Part shown: in pieces, positions 1-9,008 of the stretch
Numbering within the stretch: position 1 is the stretch's first letter
Layout: each line of letters starts with the position of its first letter
Source: Singulisphaera sp. GP187
GTDB lineage: Bacteria > Planctomycetota > Phycisphaerae > Phycisphaerales > SM1A02
Reading direction: 5' to 3'
Length of the DNA: 64,000 nucleotides
NCBI GenBank assembly: GCA_945871445.1
Contig: CAMBWI010000004.1
Location: 1 to 64,000, forward strand
Made by a program: the position numbers and the translations under genes
The notes under the pieces: model-generated
What the model was told of the DNA's origin: nothing
The model's database searches: none
What the model saw: the letters and a program-made list of their open reading frames with translations, nothing else

Positions 1-86
1 CTGCGCTCAAGCTTCTTGTTGTGGAGTTATCTGCGGAAAAGTTCAGCCTGAGTGCTGTACGATTTCTTGGGATGCATCGTGCGTGA
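1..86 (+). CDS. Possible C-terminal tail of an upstream gene (5' end outside window)
   Basis: The third forward frame is open from the window edge to a TGA at 84-86. It reads as a protein-like tail (ALKLLVVELSAEKF, then SLSAVRFLGMHRA), while the other two forward frames look less natural. It would be convergent with purA. Only about 27 residues are visible, so no family can be named, and it could be chance. Confidence 0.3.
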   Translation, partial: ALKLLVVELSAEKFSLSAVRFLGMHRA

Positions 87-105
87 AACTCGCACTGGTT
101 TTCTG
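79..105 (+). terminator. Possible hairpin terminator around the stop codon at 84-86
   Basis: GTGCG (79-83) can pair with CGCAC (91-95) around a 7-base loop that contains the TGA, followed by TGGTTTTC. The stem is short and the T-run is short, so this is a weak candidate for ending the upstream transcript. Confidence 0.3.
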
Positions 106-133
106 CTCGCAATAAAACGAAGTCTTTGGTCGT

Positions 134-1499
<1,366 letters not shown>

Positions 1500-1511
1500 A
1501 GTCGAGCGTGC

Positions 1512-1517
1512 TAGGCT
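1512..1517 (+). promoter_or_regulatory. -10 box of hemW (TAGGCT)
   Basis: TAGGCT ends six bases before the hemW ATG at 1524, again a leaderless arrangement without a Shine-Dalgarno sequence. Confidence 0.45.
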
Positions 1518-1523
1518 CTCGAT

Positions 1524-2819
1524 ATGTCCCAGCCCCTCTCAGTTCCCTTGACAGTTGCGGGAAGTCTTGCGCAGAGCGCAGGAAGTGGGGGAAGTGCGAC
1601 TTCTCAAGCAACTTTGAAATCGACAGTCAGCCCGACAGCCAACGCGACAGCCCACGCGACGGCCAAAGACGCGGGAGCGCTGGCGAAGGGGGCGTCTTTT
1701 CGGGGAGCATATTTTCATGTTCCATTTTGCCGTCATAAATGTCATTACTGCGATTTCTATTCGTTTGTGGATACCGAGGATCGTGCGTTGGCGTATGTGC
1801 AACGATTGGAAGAGGAACTGCAAGATGCACTCGAATTTCTGACCGTTCCAATCGAGACTGTCTTCGTCGGAGGAGGCACTCCCACGATGCTCGGTGCGGA
1901 CTTGCTTGCACGAATGCTTGCATCGATCCGGCGCACATTGCCGATCGCTACGAGCGCAGAGTGGTCGGTCGAGGCGAACCCCGAGACAGTCAATGAAGCG
2001 GTCGCTGATGCGCTTGCGCAAAGCGGAGTGCGCAGAGTTAGTCTTGGCGCACAGTCATTCAATCCGAAATTGCTCAAAGCTCTCGAGAGAGATCATGATC
2101 CTGCATCTGTAGATCGAGCGGTTGGACTTTTGCGAAAGGCTGGAATTCCACAGGTGAATCTTGATCTCATTTTCGCAATACCAGGCAGCACGATTGCGGA
2201 TTGGGAAGCGGATCTTCTTCGTGCGATTTCGATTGGTCCAGATCATTTGAGCGCATATGGTTTGGTGTATGAACCGAATACTCCACTGACTGTAAAGTTG
2301 CGAAAAGGTTCTGTCACTCGATTGCCAGAAGATGATGAAGCGGAGCAATATGAATTTGTTGTGGAGAAACTTGCGAAGTCGGGATATGAACGATACGAAA
2401 TCAGCAATTGGTCGCTGCCTAGTATGGCGTGCCGTCACAATATTCTGTACTGGGAGAATGCGGATTGGTGGGCGTTTGGCCCCAGTGCTGCAGGGCACGG
2501 GAATGGAGTTCGCTGGCGCAATATTCCCCGTCTGGCAACTTGGTTGGAGAATCGTCCATCTGCGCCAGTCGAAGAGATCGAATGCCTCGGCGCAGATGCG
2601 AATGCCGGCGAGTCGTTCATGTTGGGTTTGCGACTGATGAAGGGGATGCCTCTAGAACGAGTGGAGAGGCTGCTGAAATGCGGGGAGAATGCTCCGCGAC
2701 GTAGGAGGTCGATTGAGACATTCACCGTCGACGGCCTCTTAGAGCAAGTCGATGGGCATTTACGCTTGAGCGCTCGGGGATTTATGATCGCCGATACGGT
2801 GCTCTCGGCTTTGATCTGA
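1524..2819 (+). CDS. hemW: HemW-like radical SAM protein (coproporphyrinogen oxidase-like)
   Basis: A radical SAM protein of the HemN/HemW family. The 4Fe-4S motif CxxxCxxC is formed by Cys69, Cys73 and Cys76 (HVPFCRHKCHYCDFYSF), followed by VFVGGGTPTML and a HemN C-terminal region. Its length and lack of extra N-terminal HemN elements favour HemW, a heme-binding or heme-trafficking protein, over the oxygen-independent oxidase HemN. The first 60 or so residues are an unusual Ala/Ser/Thr-rich extension encoded in part by three 12-base repeats (1634-1669). A start nearer the conserved core cannot be excluded, but the ATG at 1524 has a well-placed -10 box. It is followed by ubiA 22 bases later. 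Confidence 0.88.
   Translation: MSQPLSVPLTVAGSLAQSAGSGGSATSQATLKSTVSPTANATAHATAKDAGALAKGASFRGAYFHVPFCRHKCHYCDFYSFVDTEDRALAYVQRLEEELQDALEFLTVPIETVFVGGGTPTMLGADLLARMLASIRRTLPIATSAEWSVEANPETVNEAVADALAQSGVRRVSLGAQSFNPKLLKALERDHDPASVDRAVGLLRKAGIPQVNLDLIFAIPGSTIADWEADLLRAISIGPDHLSAYGLVYEPNTPLTVKLRKGSVTRLPEDDEAEQYEFVVEKLAKSGYERYEISNWSLPSMACRHNILYWENADWWAFGPSAAGHGNGVRWRNIPRLATWLENRPSAPVEEIECLGADANAGESFMLGLRLMKGMPLERVERLLKCGENAPRRRRSIETFTVDGLLEQVDGHLRLSARGFMIADTVLSALI
1634..1669 (+). repeat. Three 12-base imperfect tandem repeats in the hemW 5' region
   Basis: Units GACAGCCAACGC, GACAGCCCACGC and GACGGCCAAAGA are consecutive and in frame. They encode part of the TANATAHATAK stretch of the hemW N-terminal extension. 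Confidence 0.6.
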
Positions 2820-2859
2820 AATCTGTCGATCAACGGGGCAATTGACCGATAAATCCAAC

Positions 2860-3795
2860 ATGCGACCCATCCTCCGCCTGCTTCGACCAGGCGACTGGAT
2901 CAAGAATGTATTCGTCCTCGTCCCGCTGATTTTCTGGCTGCCGGGCGCAGGTCGTGGTATTGCAACGACCGAAATCACCGCCAAGATGATGCTCGCAGCG
3001 ATTGCATTCGCAGCGTTCTGCTTGGCATCGAGTGGTTGGTATGCGATCAACGATGTCCTTGACACGAAAGAAGATCGGCTTCATCCTGTGAAACGAAATC
3101 GACCCGTTACATCAGGACGAATTCCTGCGTCGATGGCCATGATGATTGGAATCATTCTCGCCACGCTCTCGGTGGTGGTCGCGGGTCAAGCGAATCCGCA
3201 GACGATGTGGGTGGTTGTGGCGTACATCGCATTGCAGGGGGGATACAACCTTGGGCTGAAGCGGTTGATTTTTATCGACGCAGCGACAATCGCCAGCGGA
3301 TTTTGCTTGCGTGCAATTGCTGGCGCTGTCGCCATCGCCGCACCTGTATCTATTTGGTTGATCCTCTGCGTTTTCTTTTTGACTTTATATTTGGCATTCA
3401 TCAAGCGTCAGTGCGATCTTTCTTCTGCTTCGAGAATGCAAGGGACGCAGTGGAAAGCACGGGCAAAGTATGGAGATTTGGCCGAATTGAATTGGCTGTT
3501 GAGCGTCAGCGGCGGATTGACTGTATTGATGTTTCTGATGTACACGCTGAGCGCGCACGCCCAAGGAATCTTTGGTGGGCGTTCGTTTGGATTAGCACTC
3601 TTGACTCCAATCGTGTTGATTGTTGTCCACCGTTTTTATCGCAGAGCAATGCAGGGTTTGAGCGATTCGCCCCTTGATGCATTTCGATCAGACCCAATCG
3701 TTGCTGTTGCAATGACGATATTTATTGTTGGCGTGTACGCGATCTTGTATGTCGCAGGAGTCGAAGATTTTCTTCGACAAGCGTTGTTGATCTGA
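2860..3795 (+). CDS. UbiA-family prenyltransferase, decaprenyl-phosphate phosphoribosyltransferase-like
   Basis: An integral membrane prenyltransferase of the UbiA superfamily. The first Asp motif is NDVLDTKEDRLHP, followed by KRNRPVTSGRI. The opening RPGDWIKNVFVLVPLIF and the DRLHP/RNRP pattern resemble bacterial decaprenyl-phosphate 5-phosphoribosyltransferases (arabinogalactan-type precursor synthesis) more than quinone-pathway UbiA. About eight hydrophobic segments are visible. The open frame extends to a TTG at 2842, but I prefer the ATG at 2860, which begins the conserved region and has GATAAA six bases upstream. The exact acceptor cannot be told from sequence. It is convergent with the DUF1844 gene. 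Confidence 0.85.
   Translation: MRPILRLLRPGDWIKNVFVLVPLIFWLPGAGRGIATTEITAKMMLAAIAFAAFCLASSGWYAINDVLDTKEDRLHPVKRNRPVTSGRIPASMAMMIGIILATLSVVVAGQANPQTMWVVVAYIALQGGYNLGLKRLIFIDAATIASGFCLRAIAGAVAIAAPVSIWLILCVFFLTLYLAFIKRQCDLSSASRMQGTQWKARAKYGDLAELNWLLSVSGGLTVLMFLMYTLSAHAQGIFGGRSFGLALLTPIVLIVVHRFYRRAMQGLSDSPLDAFRSDPIVAVAMTIFIVGVYAILYVAGVEDFLRQALLI
3760..3778 (+). repeat. Perfect inverted repeat near the end of the UbiA gene
   Basis: GTCGAAGA-TTT-TCTTCGAC (8-base arms, 3-base loop) lies inside the last codons, 15 bases before the stop codon. It could form an RNA hairpin near the 3' end, but no T-run follows directly. Confidence 0.4.
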
Positions 3796-3840
3796 GATCG
3801 CAGTCGAGAGAAACCTTTTAAAAATCACTCGAAGATTTCG

Positions 3841-4335
3841 TCAACTGGGCAAAATAATCTTTGGCTTGTTTGATTCTGCTTTGCCAGCTGATTGAGATGA
3901 TCCTAATGCCGCATTCACTGCGGCTGGATTTCCTTGTGCCGCTTGTGCTGCCATCATTTGTGCGAAGTGCACAAACCGAGAACGGAGTTCTGCCAGAATT
4001 GCAGTGAGCTCTTTGTTCTCTTCGTCTGAAAGATTTCCTTTGGTTTTCTCTGCAAGGACGCCCAGAAGATCAATCGCAAACTGCGCAGCGGGAAGGTCAA
4101 CAACCACACGGCGAGTGTCAGGATCTCCGTATGCGCCAAGCCCGCCAAGAGCCTGAGTTGCCAAGAGCCCAACAATGCTGCGAAAATCTGCTGGAGGAAG
4201 TTTGTCCGCCGAATCATCCTGCGTGGTCGTTGCTCGCTGTGCATCAATCTTGCGGAGTTTTTCTCGTTCCGCCTCGGCTTGCGCCTTCCAATCGCTGTCA
4301 ATATGCAGTTTCGAATCATCAGGGTTGCTCGTCAT
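3841..4335 (-). CDS. DUF1844 domain protein
   Basis: A small 164-residue cytosolic protein with a DUF1844 core at about residues 50-120 (FRSIVGLLATQALGGLGAYG ... AKTKGNLSDEE). DUF1844 proteins are found in planctomycetes, acidobacteria and deltaproteobacteria and have no known function. The first 45 residues are charged and the C-terminus is Ala/Ser-rich. The ATG at 4335 has a good ribosome-binding site on the minus strand (GAGGAGACC, about six bases away) and a TATACT box further upstream. It is divergent from the SurA-like lipoprotein gene. Confidence 0.85.
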   Translation of the reverse strand: MTSNPDDSKLHIDSDWKAQAEAEREKLRKIDAQRATTTQDDSADKLPPADFRSIVGLLATQALGGLGAYGDPDTRRVVVDLPAAQFAIDLLGVLAEKTKGNLSDEENKELTAILAELRSRFVHFAQMMAAQAAQGNPAAVNAALGSSQSAGKAESNKPKIILPS

Positions 4336-4353
4336 TTGGTCTCCTCGGATTCA

Positions 4354-4359
4354 AGTATA
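4354..4359 (-). promoter_or_regulatory. -10 box of the DUF1844 gene (TATACT), leadered
   Basis: Minus-strand TATACT lies 18 bases before the ATG with a clear GAGGAG ribosome-binding site between them. This is a conventional leadered promoter, in contrast to the leaderless pattern across the divergent gap. Confidence 0.5.
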
Positions 4360-4371
4360 GGAAGCAAGCGG

Positions 4372-4377
4372 TAGAAT
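4372..4377 (+). promoter_or_regulatory. -10 box of the SurA-like lipoprotein gene (TAGAAT)
   Basis: TAGAAT ends six bases before the ATG at 4384. The upstream TTG at 4381 would lie at or before the predicted transcription start, so the promoter favours the ATG. Confidence 0.5.
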
Positions 4378-4383
4378 GAGTTG

Positions 4384-5688
4384 ATGACAATTTGGCAGAT
4401 TGTGGACATCAAAAGTTCTTTCGTTGCCGCTTCTGCATTTGGATTGGTTCTTTGCGGCTGTGAGACGATGGTCGATCGTCCGGAAACTGCGACCGAAGTT
4501 CTCGCTTATGACTTCAGTCATCGTTCCGATGCAAACTCGAATCTCGATATTGTTCAAGTTCCTCCATCAGTTTTTTCTCCAGAAGAGATCCGAATATCTG
4601 TGGAAACAGAAACGACTGCTGAAGGGGAAAAAATCACAACCCAAGAGTCGCGAGTTGAAAAAAACGCAGATGGAACTGAAAAAGTTATTGCGCTTGGACC
4701 TGCGACAGATGAGATTCGCTTGAAATTAGGGGATAAATGGACGATCGAAAGTCTGATTGGTCAGATCAATGGTCGGCCGGTTTACGCAGCAAAGTTCATG
4801 ACCTCTATTGAAGATCGTATTTTGCGAATTGTCGTCGAGCAGCCTCTCACGGCGCAACGCGAGATTGAAAAACTGATCACTGAACGTTTTCAGCAGTATG
4901 TCAATAACGAGTTGATTATTTCTGAAGCGGAAGGGATGCTTACTTCAGAACAGAAGGAAGGAATCTTTGCATGGATTCAAAGCCTTCAAGAGCAAACTGT
5001 TGCGGGTTATGGTGGAAATCGCACTTCTGCAACCCAATCGCTCGAAGATCAGTTTGGCATGAATATGGAGCAATATCTTCAGGAAAAGCGAGATGAAGCT
5101 CTTGCGATCGATCTTCTGCGTCGTCGGGTCGAACCTCGCACGATTGTCAGTTGGCGAGATGTGGAGCGTCAGTATTCAATGCTTGAAGCTGACTTCAACC
5201 CGAATCCTCAAATGAGCATCGGCAGAATTCGTCTTCCACTGACTGATGAATTGTTGATTCAAGATGTGCAGGGGCGTTTTATGGGTGGAGAAACATTTGC
5301 GCAGGTTGCAGCTGCGTTGAAACTTCCCGATGGTGGATTATGGGAAAAATATACTTTGCCCGAAAATGGAATCCAAGGCCTTGATTTTGCGGATGACATT
5401 AAGAAAGCACTCTTGGCTGTGGAGAGCGGTCAGGTGACTGCAGAATTGAATATAAAATCATGGAAAACTTGGTATTGCGTTCTCGATGTGCAAATGCAAG
5501 TAAGCCGTTCGATCTTTGAATCTGCCTTACAACGGTCAATTCGACGCGGACTGAAAGACCAACGAGCTGCTTACGAGCGAATGAGATTTCTCGCATCGCT
5601 TCGCGACCATTGGGTCACGAATGACATTGATCAAATGACGACGCGATTGATTGTGATTGCTTGGGAACGCTATTTGCCGAAAAAATAG
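4384..5688 (+). CDS. SurA/parvulin-like lipoprotein, putative periplasmic chaperone
   Basis: A 434-residue secreted protein. The N-terminus is a lipoprotein signal ending in GLVLCGC. Residues ~120-250 (IGQINGRPVYAAKFMTSIED ... a helical stretch) resemble the SurA N-terminal chaperone fold, where a short strand VNGxxI is followed by helices. Residues ~265-370 may be a divergent peptidyl-prolyl isomerase (parvulin) domain, but the usual parvulin motif is not evident. A role in folding envelope proteins is inference from this architecture. Start ATG 4384 is chosen over TTG 4381 because of the -10 box at 4372. It is convergent with yraN, 9 bases apart. Confidence 0.6.
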   Translation: MTIWQIVDIKSSFVAASAFGLVLCGCETMVDRPETATEVLAYDFSHRSDANSNLDIVQVPPSVFSPEEIRISVETETTAEGEKITTQESRVEKNADGTEKVIALGPATDEIRLKLGDKWTIESLIGQINGRPVYAAKFMTSIEDRILRIVVEQPLTAQREIEKLITERFQQYVNNELIISEAEGMLTSEQKEGIFAWIQSLQEQTVAGYGGNRTSATQSLEDQFGMNMEQYLQEKRDEALAIDLLRRRVEPRTIVSWRDVERQYSMLEADFNPNPQMSIGRIRLPLTDELLIQDVQGRFMGGETFAQVAAALKLPDGGLWEKYTLPENGIQGLDFADDIKKALLAVESGQVTAELNIKSWKTWYCVLDVQMQVSRSIFESALQRSIRRGLKDQRAAYERMRFLASLRDHWVTNDIDQMTTRLIVIAWERYLPKK

Positions 5689-5697
5689 GTCGAGCTT

Positions 5698-6072
5698 TTA
5701 GGTGCCCAGCACAGCGTTTTCAAACCATCGAATACATGGCGAAGAATGAGGGGGGAGATTGACCGAGATCACATCGATGCGCAGTGGTGAAGTCAGATTT
5801 CCTCTGCGAGCAAGGGCTCTCGCAAGGCGAATCAGACTGCGCTGCTTCGATGAATCAACACGTTCTTCCGGCCACGCATCGGCGCAAGAGCGCGTCTTGA
5901 CTTCGACAACAACCAAGATGCTTCCGTCTGGAGTTCGCATCACAAGATCGGCTTCGTCTGATCCGACCCGCAGATTTTGCGCGCAGAGTTCGTAGCCTTT
6001 GCTCTCAAGAAATACACGTGCAGCATTTTCTCCTTGTCGCGCAAGTTCTGCATATTGAGGTTCGCGTGCCAT
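5698..6072 (-). CDS. yraN: UPF0102/YraN family endonuclease-like protein
   Basis: A short protein of the UPF0102 family with the restriction-endonuclease-like core: GENAARVFLESKGY, then DEADLVMRTPDGSILVVVEVKTR containing the D...ExK nuclease motif, then a Lys/Arg-rich helix. The family is often next to rnhB or DNA-processing genes; its biological role is not settled. The frame stays open to a GTG at 6090 with an ATG at 6084; I chose the ATG at 6072 (MAREPQYAELARQGE) because homologues start close to this helix, but this is uncertain. Confidence 0.85.
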   Translation of the reverse strand: MAREPQYAELARQGENAARVFLESKGYELCAQNLRVGSDEADLVMRTPDGSILVVVEVKTRSCADAWPEERVDSSKQRSLIRLARALARRGNLTSPLRIDVISVNLPPHSSPCIRWFENAVLGT

Positions 6073-6148
6073 ACCCGCCAACATAACCACGAAATGAAGA
6101 GCTTCTACAAATCTTCCTATTTGGGATGACGCATTGGGTTCTTGAGGC

Positions 6149-6154
6149 TAAATT
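6149..6154 (+). promoter_or_regulatory. Possible -10 box (TAAATT) for the amidotransferase-like gene
   Basis: TAAATT ends seven bases before the internal ATG at 6162, which is the start preferred here for the downstream gene. Confidence 0.35.
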
Positions 6155-6161
6155 GGCTCGC

Positions 6162-6905
6162 ATGGCAATTTTATTTATCGATCACGGTGTTGTTGGCGGT
6201 ATGGGAAGTCTGGGAGTCGTACTTCGCGAATATGCGCAGCGCATCGTGAATCTTGAGGGAACGGACCTTACGAGTTCGAGAGAAGTCTCTCTCGAGGACA
6301 TCCATGGAGTCGTGGTTGGCGACGCCCTATGCTCAGTGCGTTTGACTGATGAGAGTCATCGAACATCTCTTGCGGTCGTTTCGGAAGCGCACGATTTAAA
6401 GATCCCGATCATTGGTTTGGGATTTGGTGCGCTTGTTGTTGCGAAGTCGCTTGGCAGCACAATTGATGACCTCAATCCAGCTGAAATCGGATGGACGAAT
6501 ATGACAACATCACCTATTTCTCGAGCAGATGCGCTATTGACTGGGGTTCCATGGACATTAACCGCTCCTCTTTGGAGTTGTCAGTCCATTGGGAATGCAG
6601 GTCCATCTATGAAAAATCCGGGAATGCGAAGTCTCGCGTCTACTCCTATGCAGAAATTTGCCATGTTTGCTTGTGGTGTTTCGACATATGGAATCACTGC
6701 GCATATCGAGTGGACTTCGGGCGCTCTGGATGCGGCTGTGCGAAGTTCAGGAACGGATGGAAATGCTGGAAATTGGCGCGAAGGGACAGCATTGAACAGC
6801 GCAACTTGCCAGCGCATAGCGAAAAAGATTTTTGAGTCAGTCACACTGACGCTGATGCCAGTTGACCGAGTGAATGTTGGTGTTGCTCGCGATTTGCATC
6901 ACTGA
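6162..6905 (+). CDS. Class I glutamine amidotransferase-like protein, catalytic Cys missing
   Basis: A 247-residue protein with the class I glutamine amidotransferase (GATase) layout: AILFIDHGVVGGMGSLG at the N-terminus, the nucleophile elbow at IIGLGFGALVVAKSLGS, EIGWTNM, and a C-terminal YGITAHIEWT. In active enzymes the elbow reads GxCxGHQ and supplies the Cys nucleophile; here the Cys position is Gly and the following His-Gln are Ala-Leu. The C-terminal His-x-Glu pair is kept. It is therefore probably not a glutaminase and may be a regulatory or structural relative. The frame also opens at ATG 6126; the start at 6162 begins the conserved fold and has a -10 box. It is not in an operon with a synthase. 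Confidence 0.6.
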   Translation: MAILFIDHGVVGGMGSLGVVLREYAQRIVNLEGTDLTSSREVSLEDIHGVVVGDALCSVRLTDESHRTSLAVVSEAHDLKIPIIGLGFGALVVAKSLGSTIDDLNPAEIGWTNMTTSPISRADALLTGVPWTLTAPLWSCQSIGNAGPSMKNPGMRSLASTPMQKFAMFACGVSTYGITAHIEWTSGALDAAVRSSGTDGNAGNWREGTALNSATCQRIAKKIFESVTLTLMPVDRVNVGVARDLHH

Positions 6906-6914
6906 TTTGCATCA
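6891..6914 (+). repeat. 11-base direct repeat across the stop codon
   Basis: GATTTGCATCA occurs at 6891-6901 and 6904-6914, overlapping the last codons and stop of the amidotransferase-like gene. It may be a small local duplication. Confidence 0.5.
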
Positions 6915-6924
6915 GTCATTGAAT

Positions 6925-6955
6925 GCGTTTTTGAATCACACGCGAATTCAAACGC
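6925..6955. terminator. Probable bidirectional terminator between convergent genes
   Basis: GCGTTT (6925-6930) pairs with AAACGC (6950-6955) and GAAT (6933-6936) with ATTC (6946-6949), leaving a two-base bulge and a 9-base loop. It sits exactly in the gap between the plus-strand amidotransferase-like gene and the minus-strand dxs gene. Confidence 0.4.
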
Positions 6956-8910
6956 TATTTCGCATTGACCACGGCAGGCGATGCTTCGGTAACCAATTGT
7001 CCTTCGAGAATTGCCCGAACAGTCCTCGCAATTGCAGCTCCATCAATACCAGCTTCGGCTAATTGTTCCTTGCGTTCACCTTGATAAATCCACTGATCTG
7101 GAAGTGCCATGCGTGTGACAAGTCGAGTGTCGAGTCCAAGTGCGTTGCAGGTCTCGAGCACGGCTGCGCCAAAACCGCCACGAATCGAATGATCTTCGAC
7201 GGTGATGATTGGAGTGCCAGCAGTGAGAAGTCTTCGCAGTAGTTCTTCATCGATTGGTTTTGCGAAGCGACCGTCATAGAGTTCGACTGCATATTCGCCG
7301 TCGAGTTTTGTCAAAGCCTCTGCAGCATCAATCGCACAGACTCCGAAAGTCAAAATCGCAGCGTCTGGATTCTTGTGCCCGACAAGTTGTCGCGCTTTCC
7401 CCAACTCAAATGGAGGACATGGGACGTTCTCAAAGCGGGGGCTGACATTGTCTCGGGGATATCGAACCGAAGAAATCCCTTCGCTGTAATCATTCATGAA
7501 ATTGATGCAAGCTTTCAGGCTTGATTCGTCCATTGCCGCCATAATGCACGCCTTTGGCAAGACAGAAAGCAGGGCAATGTCGCAGAATCCGTGATGGACT
7601 GCGCCGTCGCCTCCCACTAAACCAGATCGATCAAGACAGAGTCTGACTGGCAAACCTTGCAGCGCTGCTTCTTGGAATGCTTGATCGAATGCGCGTTGCA
7701 GAAATGTTGAATAGACAGCGAAGAAAGGCTTCCAGCCAGTCTTTGCTAATCCAGCCATCATGTCGAATGCGTGACTTTCGCAGATCCCGCTATCCCAAAC
7801 GCGCGTTGGGAATTTATCAATCACCTTATTGATTCCAGTGCCGTCGGGCATCGCAGCTGTGCAAGCGACAACCTTCGGATCGCGCTCCATCAGTGATGCG
7901 AGAATTTCTCCAAATGCGGCAGTAAACGAACGACCGCCTTTCTTCATCTCGACTTTGCATCCTTCGTTCTCCATCGTTTCAATCTTGAAAGCACTTGGAG
8001 AATGAAAGGCACACGCATCATTTTCAGCGAACTCGAATCCCTTGCCTTTAATGGTCTTGACATGCAGAACCATGGGATGATCAAAGTGCTTCGCTTCGTT
8101 GAGGAAGTCGATAAGCGTTGGGAGATCGTGCCCGTCGATTGGTCCAACGGTGACAAGTCCGAAATGTTCGAACCAATGATTTTCAGCGATGAAAGCTTTG
8201 GAAGATTCGCCCATGCGGTGATACAGATCCTTCAGCCTGTCACCGCCTGGCATATGTCGAGCCATTTCTTTTGCACGCTTCTTGAACTCGCCATATGTAT
8301 GCGACAGACGCAAGCGATCAAAATATGCAGAGACTGCTCCCTGTGGCTTGGCGATACTCATTCCATTGTCGTTGAGAATGACGAGGAACTGTCTCTTGAG
8401 AGTTCCAGCGTTGTTCAGTCCTTCCATTGCAACGCCGTTGACAATCGAAGCATCTCCAATAAGCGAGATCGTTCTGCGACCATTTGGATTGTCGACAGTC
8501 CACCCTTCGCCATTCAGTGAATCGCCTCGAGCCATTCCGACAGCAGTTGGGATTGCAGTACCAGCGTGGCCGACTGTAAAGAGATCGAAGTTGGACTCGC
8601 GTGGTTCTGGGAAGCCAGACATTCCGCCTCGTTGTCGAAGCCTTGGAAGAAGATGCTGTCGACCAGTCAAAAGTTTATGCGTATAGCACTGATGACCAAC
8701 ATCAAAGAGCAATCGGTCGTATGAAAAGTCGAAGACATAGTGCATCGCCACCGTGAGTTCGACGACGCCGAGATTCGGCGCCAAATGACCGCCACTTTTA
8801 GAAACTTGTTCGCAAATGGCGTGACGAATTTCTGCGCAAACCTGAACAAGGTCTGCTGGCGGAAGTGCCTTTAGATCGGCTGGAGAACGGATTGTTCCAA
8901 GGAGATTCAT
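6955..8910 (-). CDS. dxs: 1-deoxy-D-xylulose-5-phosphate synthase
   Basis: First enzyme of the MEP isoprenoid pathway: thiamine-diphosphate-dependent condensation of pyruvate and glyceraldehyde 3-phosphate. It is about 651 residues long, normal for DXS. Visible signatures are HLAPNLGVVELT and GHQCYTHKLLTGR, the ThDP/Mg motif GDASIVNGVAMEGLNNAG, and DRSGLVGGDGAVHHG with the transketolase-like C-terminal domain. The open frame extends to a TTG at 8952; I chose the ATG at 8910 because MNLLGTIRSPADLK is the usual beginning. A TATACT box at 8929-8934 gives a short leader. It lies about 98 bases downstream of ispA on the same strand, so the two may be partly co-transcribed. Confidence 0.97.
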   Translation of the reverse strand: MNLLGTIRSPADLKALPPADLVQVCAEIRHAICEQVSKSGGHLAPNLGVVELTVAMHYVFDFSYDRLLFDVGHQCYTHKLLTGRQHLLPRLRQRGGMSGFPEPRESNFDLFTVGHAGTAIPTAVGMARGDSLNGEGWTVDNPNGRRTISLIGDASIVNGVAMEGLNNAGTLKRQFLVILNDNGMSIAKPQGAVSAYFDRLRLSHTYGEFKKRAKEMARHMPGGDRLKDLYHRMGESSKAFIAENHWFEHFGLVTVGPIDGHDLPTLIDFLNEAKHFDHPMVLHVKTIKGKGFEFAENDACAFHSPSAFKIETMENEGCKVEMKKGGRSFTAAFGEILASLMERDPKVVACTAAMPDGTGINKVIDKFPTRVWDSGICESHAFDMMAGLAKTGWKPFFAVYSTFLQRAFDQAFQEAALQGLPVRLCLDRSGLVGGDGAVHHGFCDIALLSVLPKACIMAAMDESSLKACINFMNDYSEGISSVRYPRDNVSPRFENVPCPPFELGKARQLVGHKNPDAAILTFGVCAIDAAEALTKLDGEYAVELYDGRFAKPIDEELLRRLLTAGTPIITVEDHSIRGGFGAAVLETCNALGLDTRLVTRMALPDQWIYQGERKEQLAEAGIDGAAIARTVRAILEGQLVTEASPAVVNAK

Positions 8911-8928
8911 AGGTAATTCTTGCAAAGA

Positions 8929-8934
8929 AGTATA
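8929..8934 (-). promoter_or_regulatory. -10 box of dxs (TATACT)
   Basis: Minus-strand TATACT, five of six matches to TATAAT, lies 18 bases before the dxs ATG. It is an own promoter for dxs inside the ispA-dxs gap. Confidence 0.45.
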
Positions 8935-9008
8935 GCGACTTCTTGATCTCAAGTCGAAAAGAACTCTTTGTAAATCATTTGGGAACCCGTCTTGAGAAGT
9001 TCACGCAA

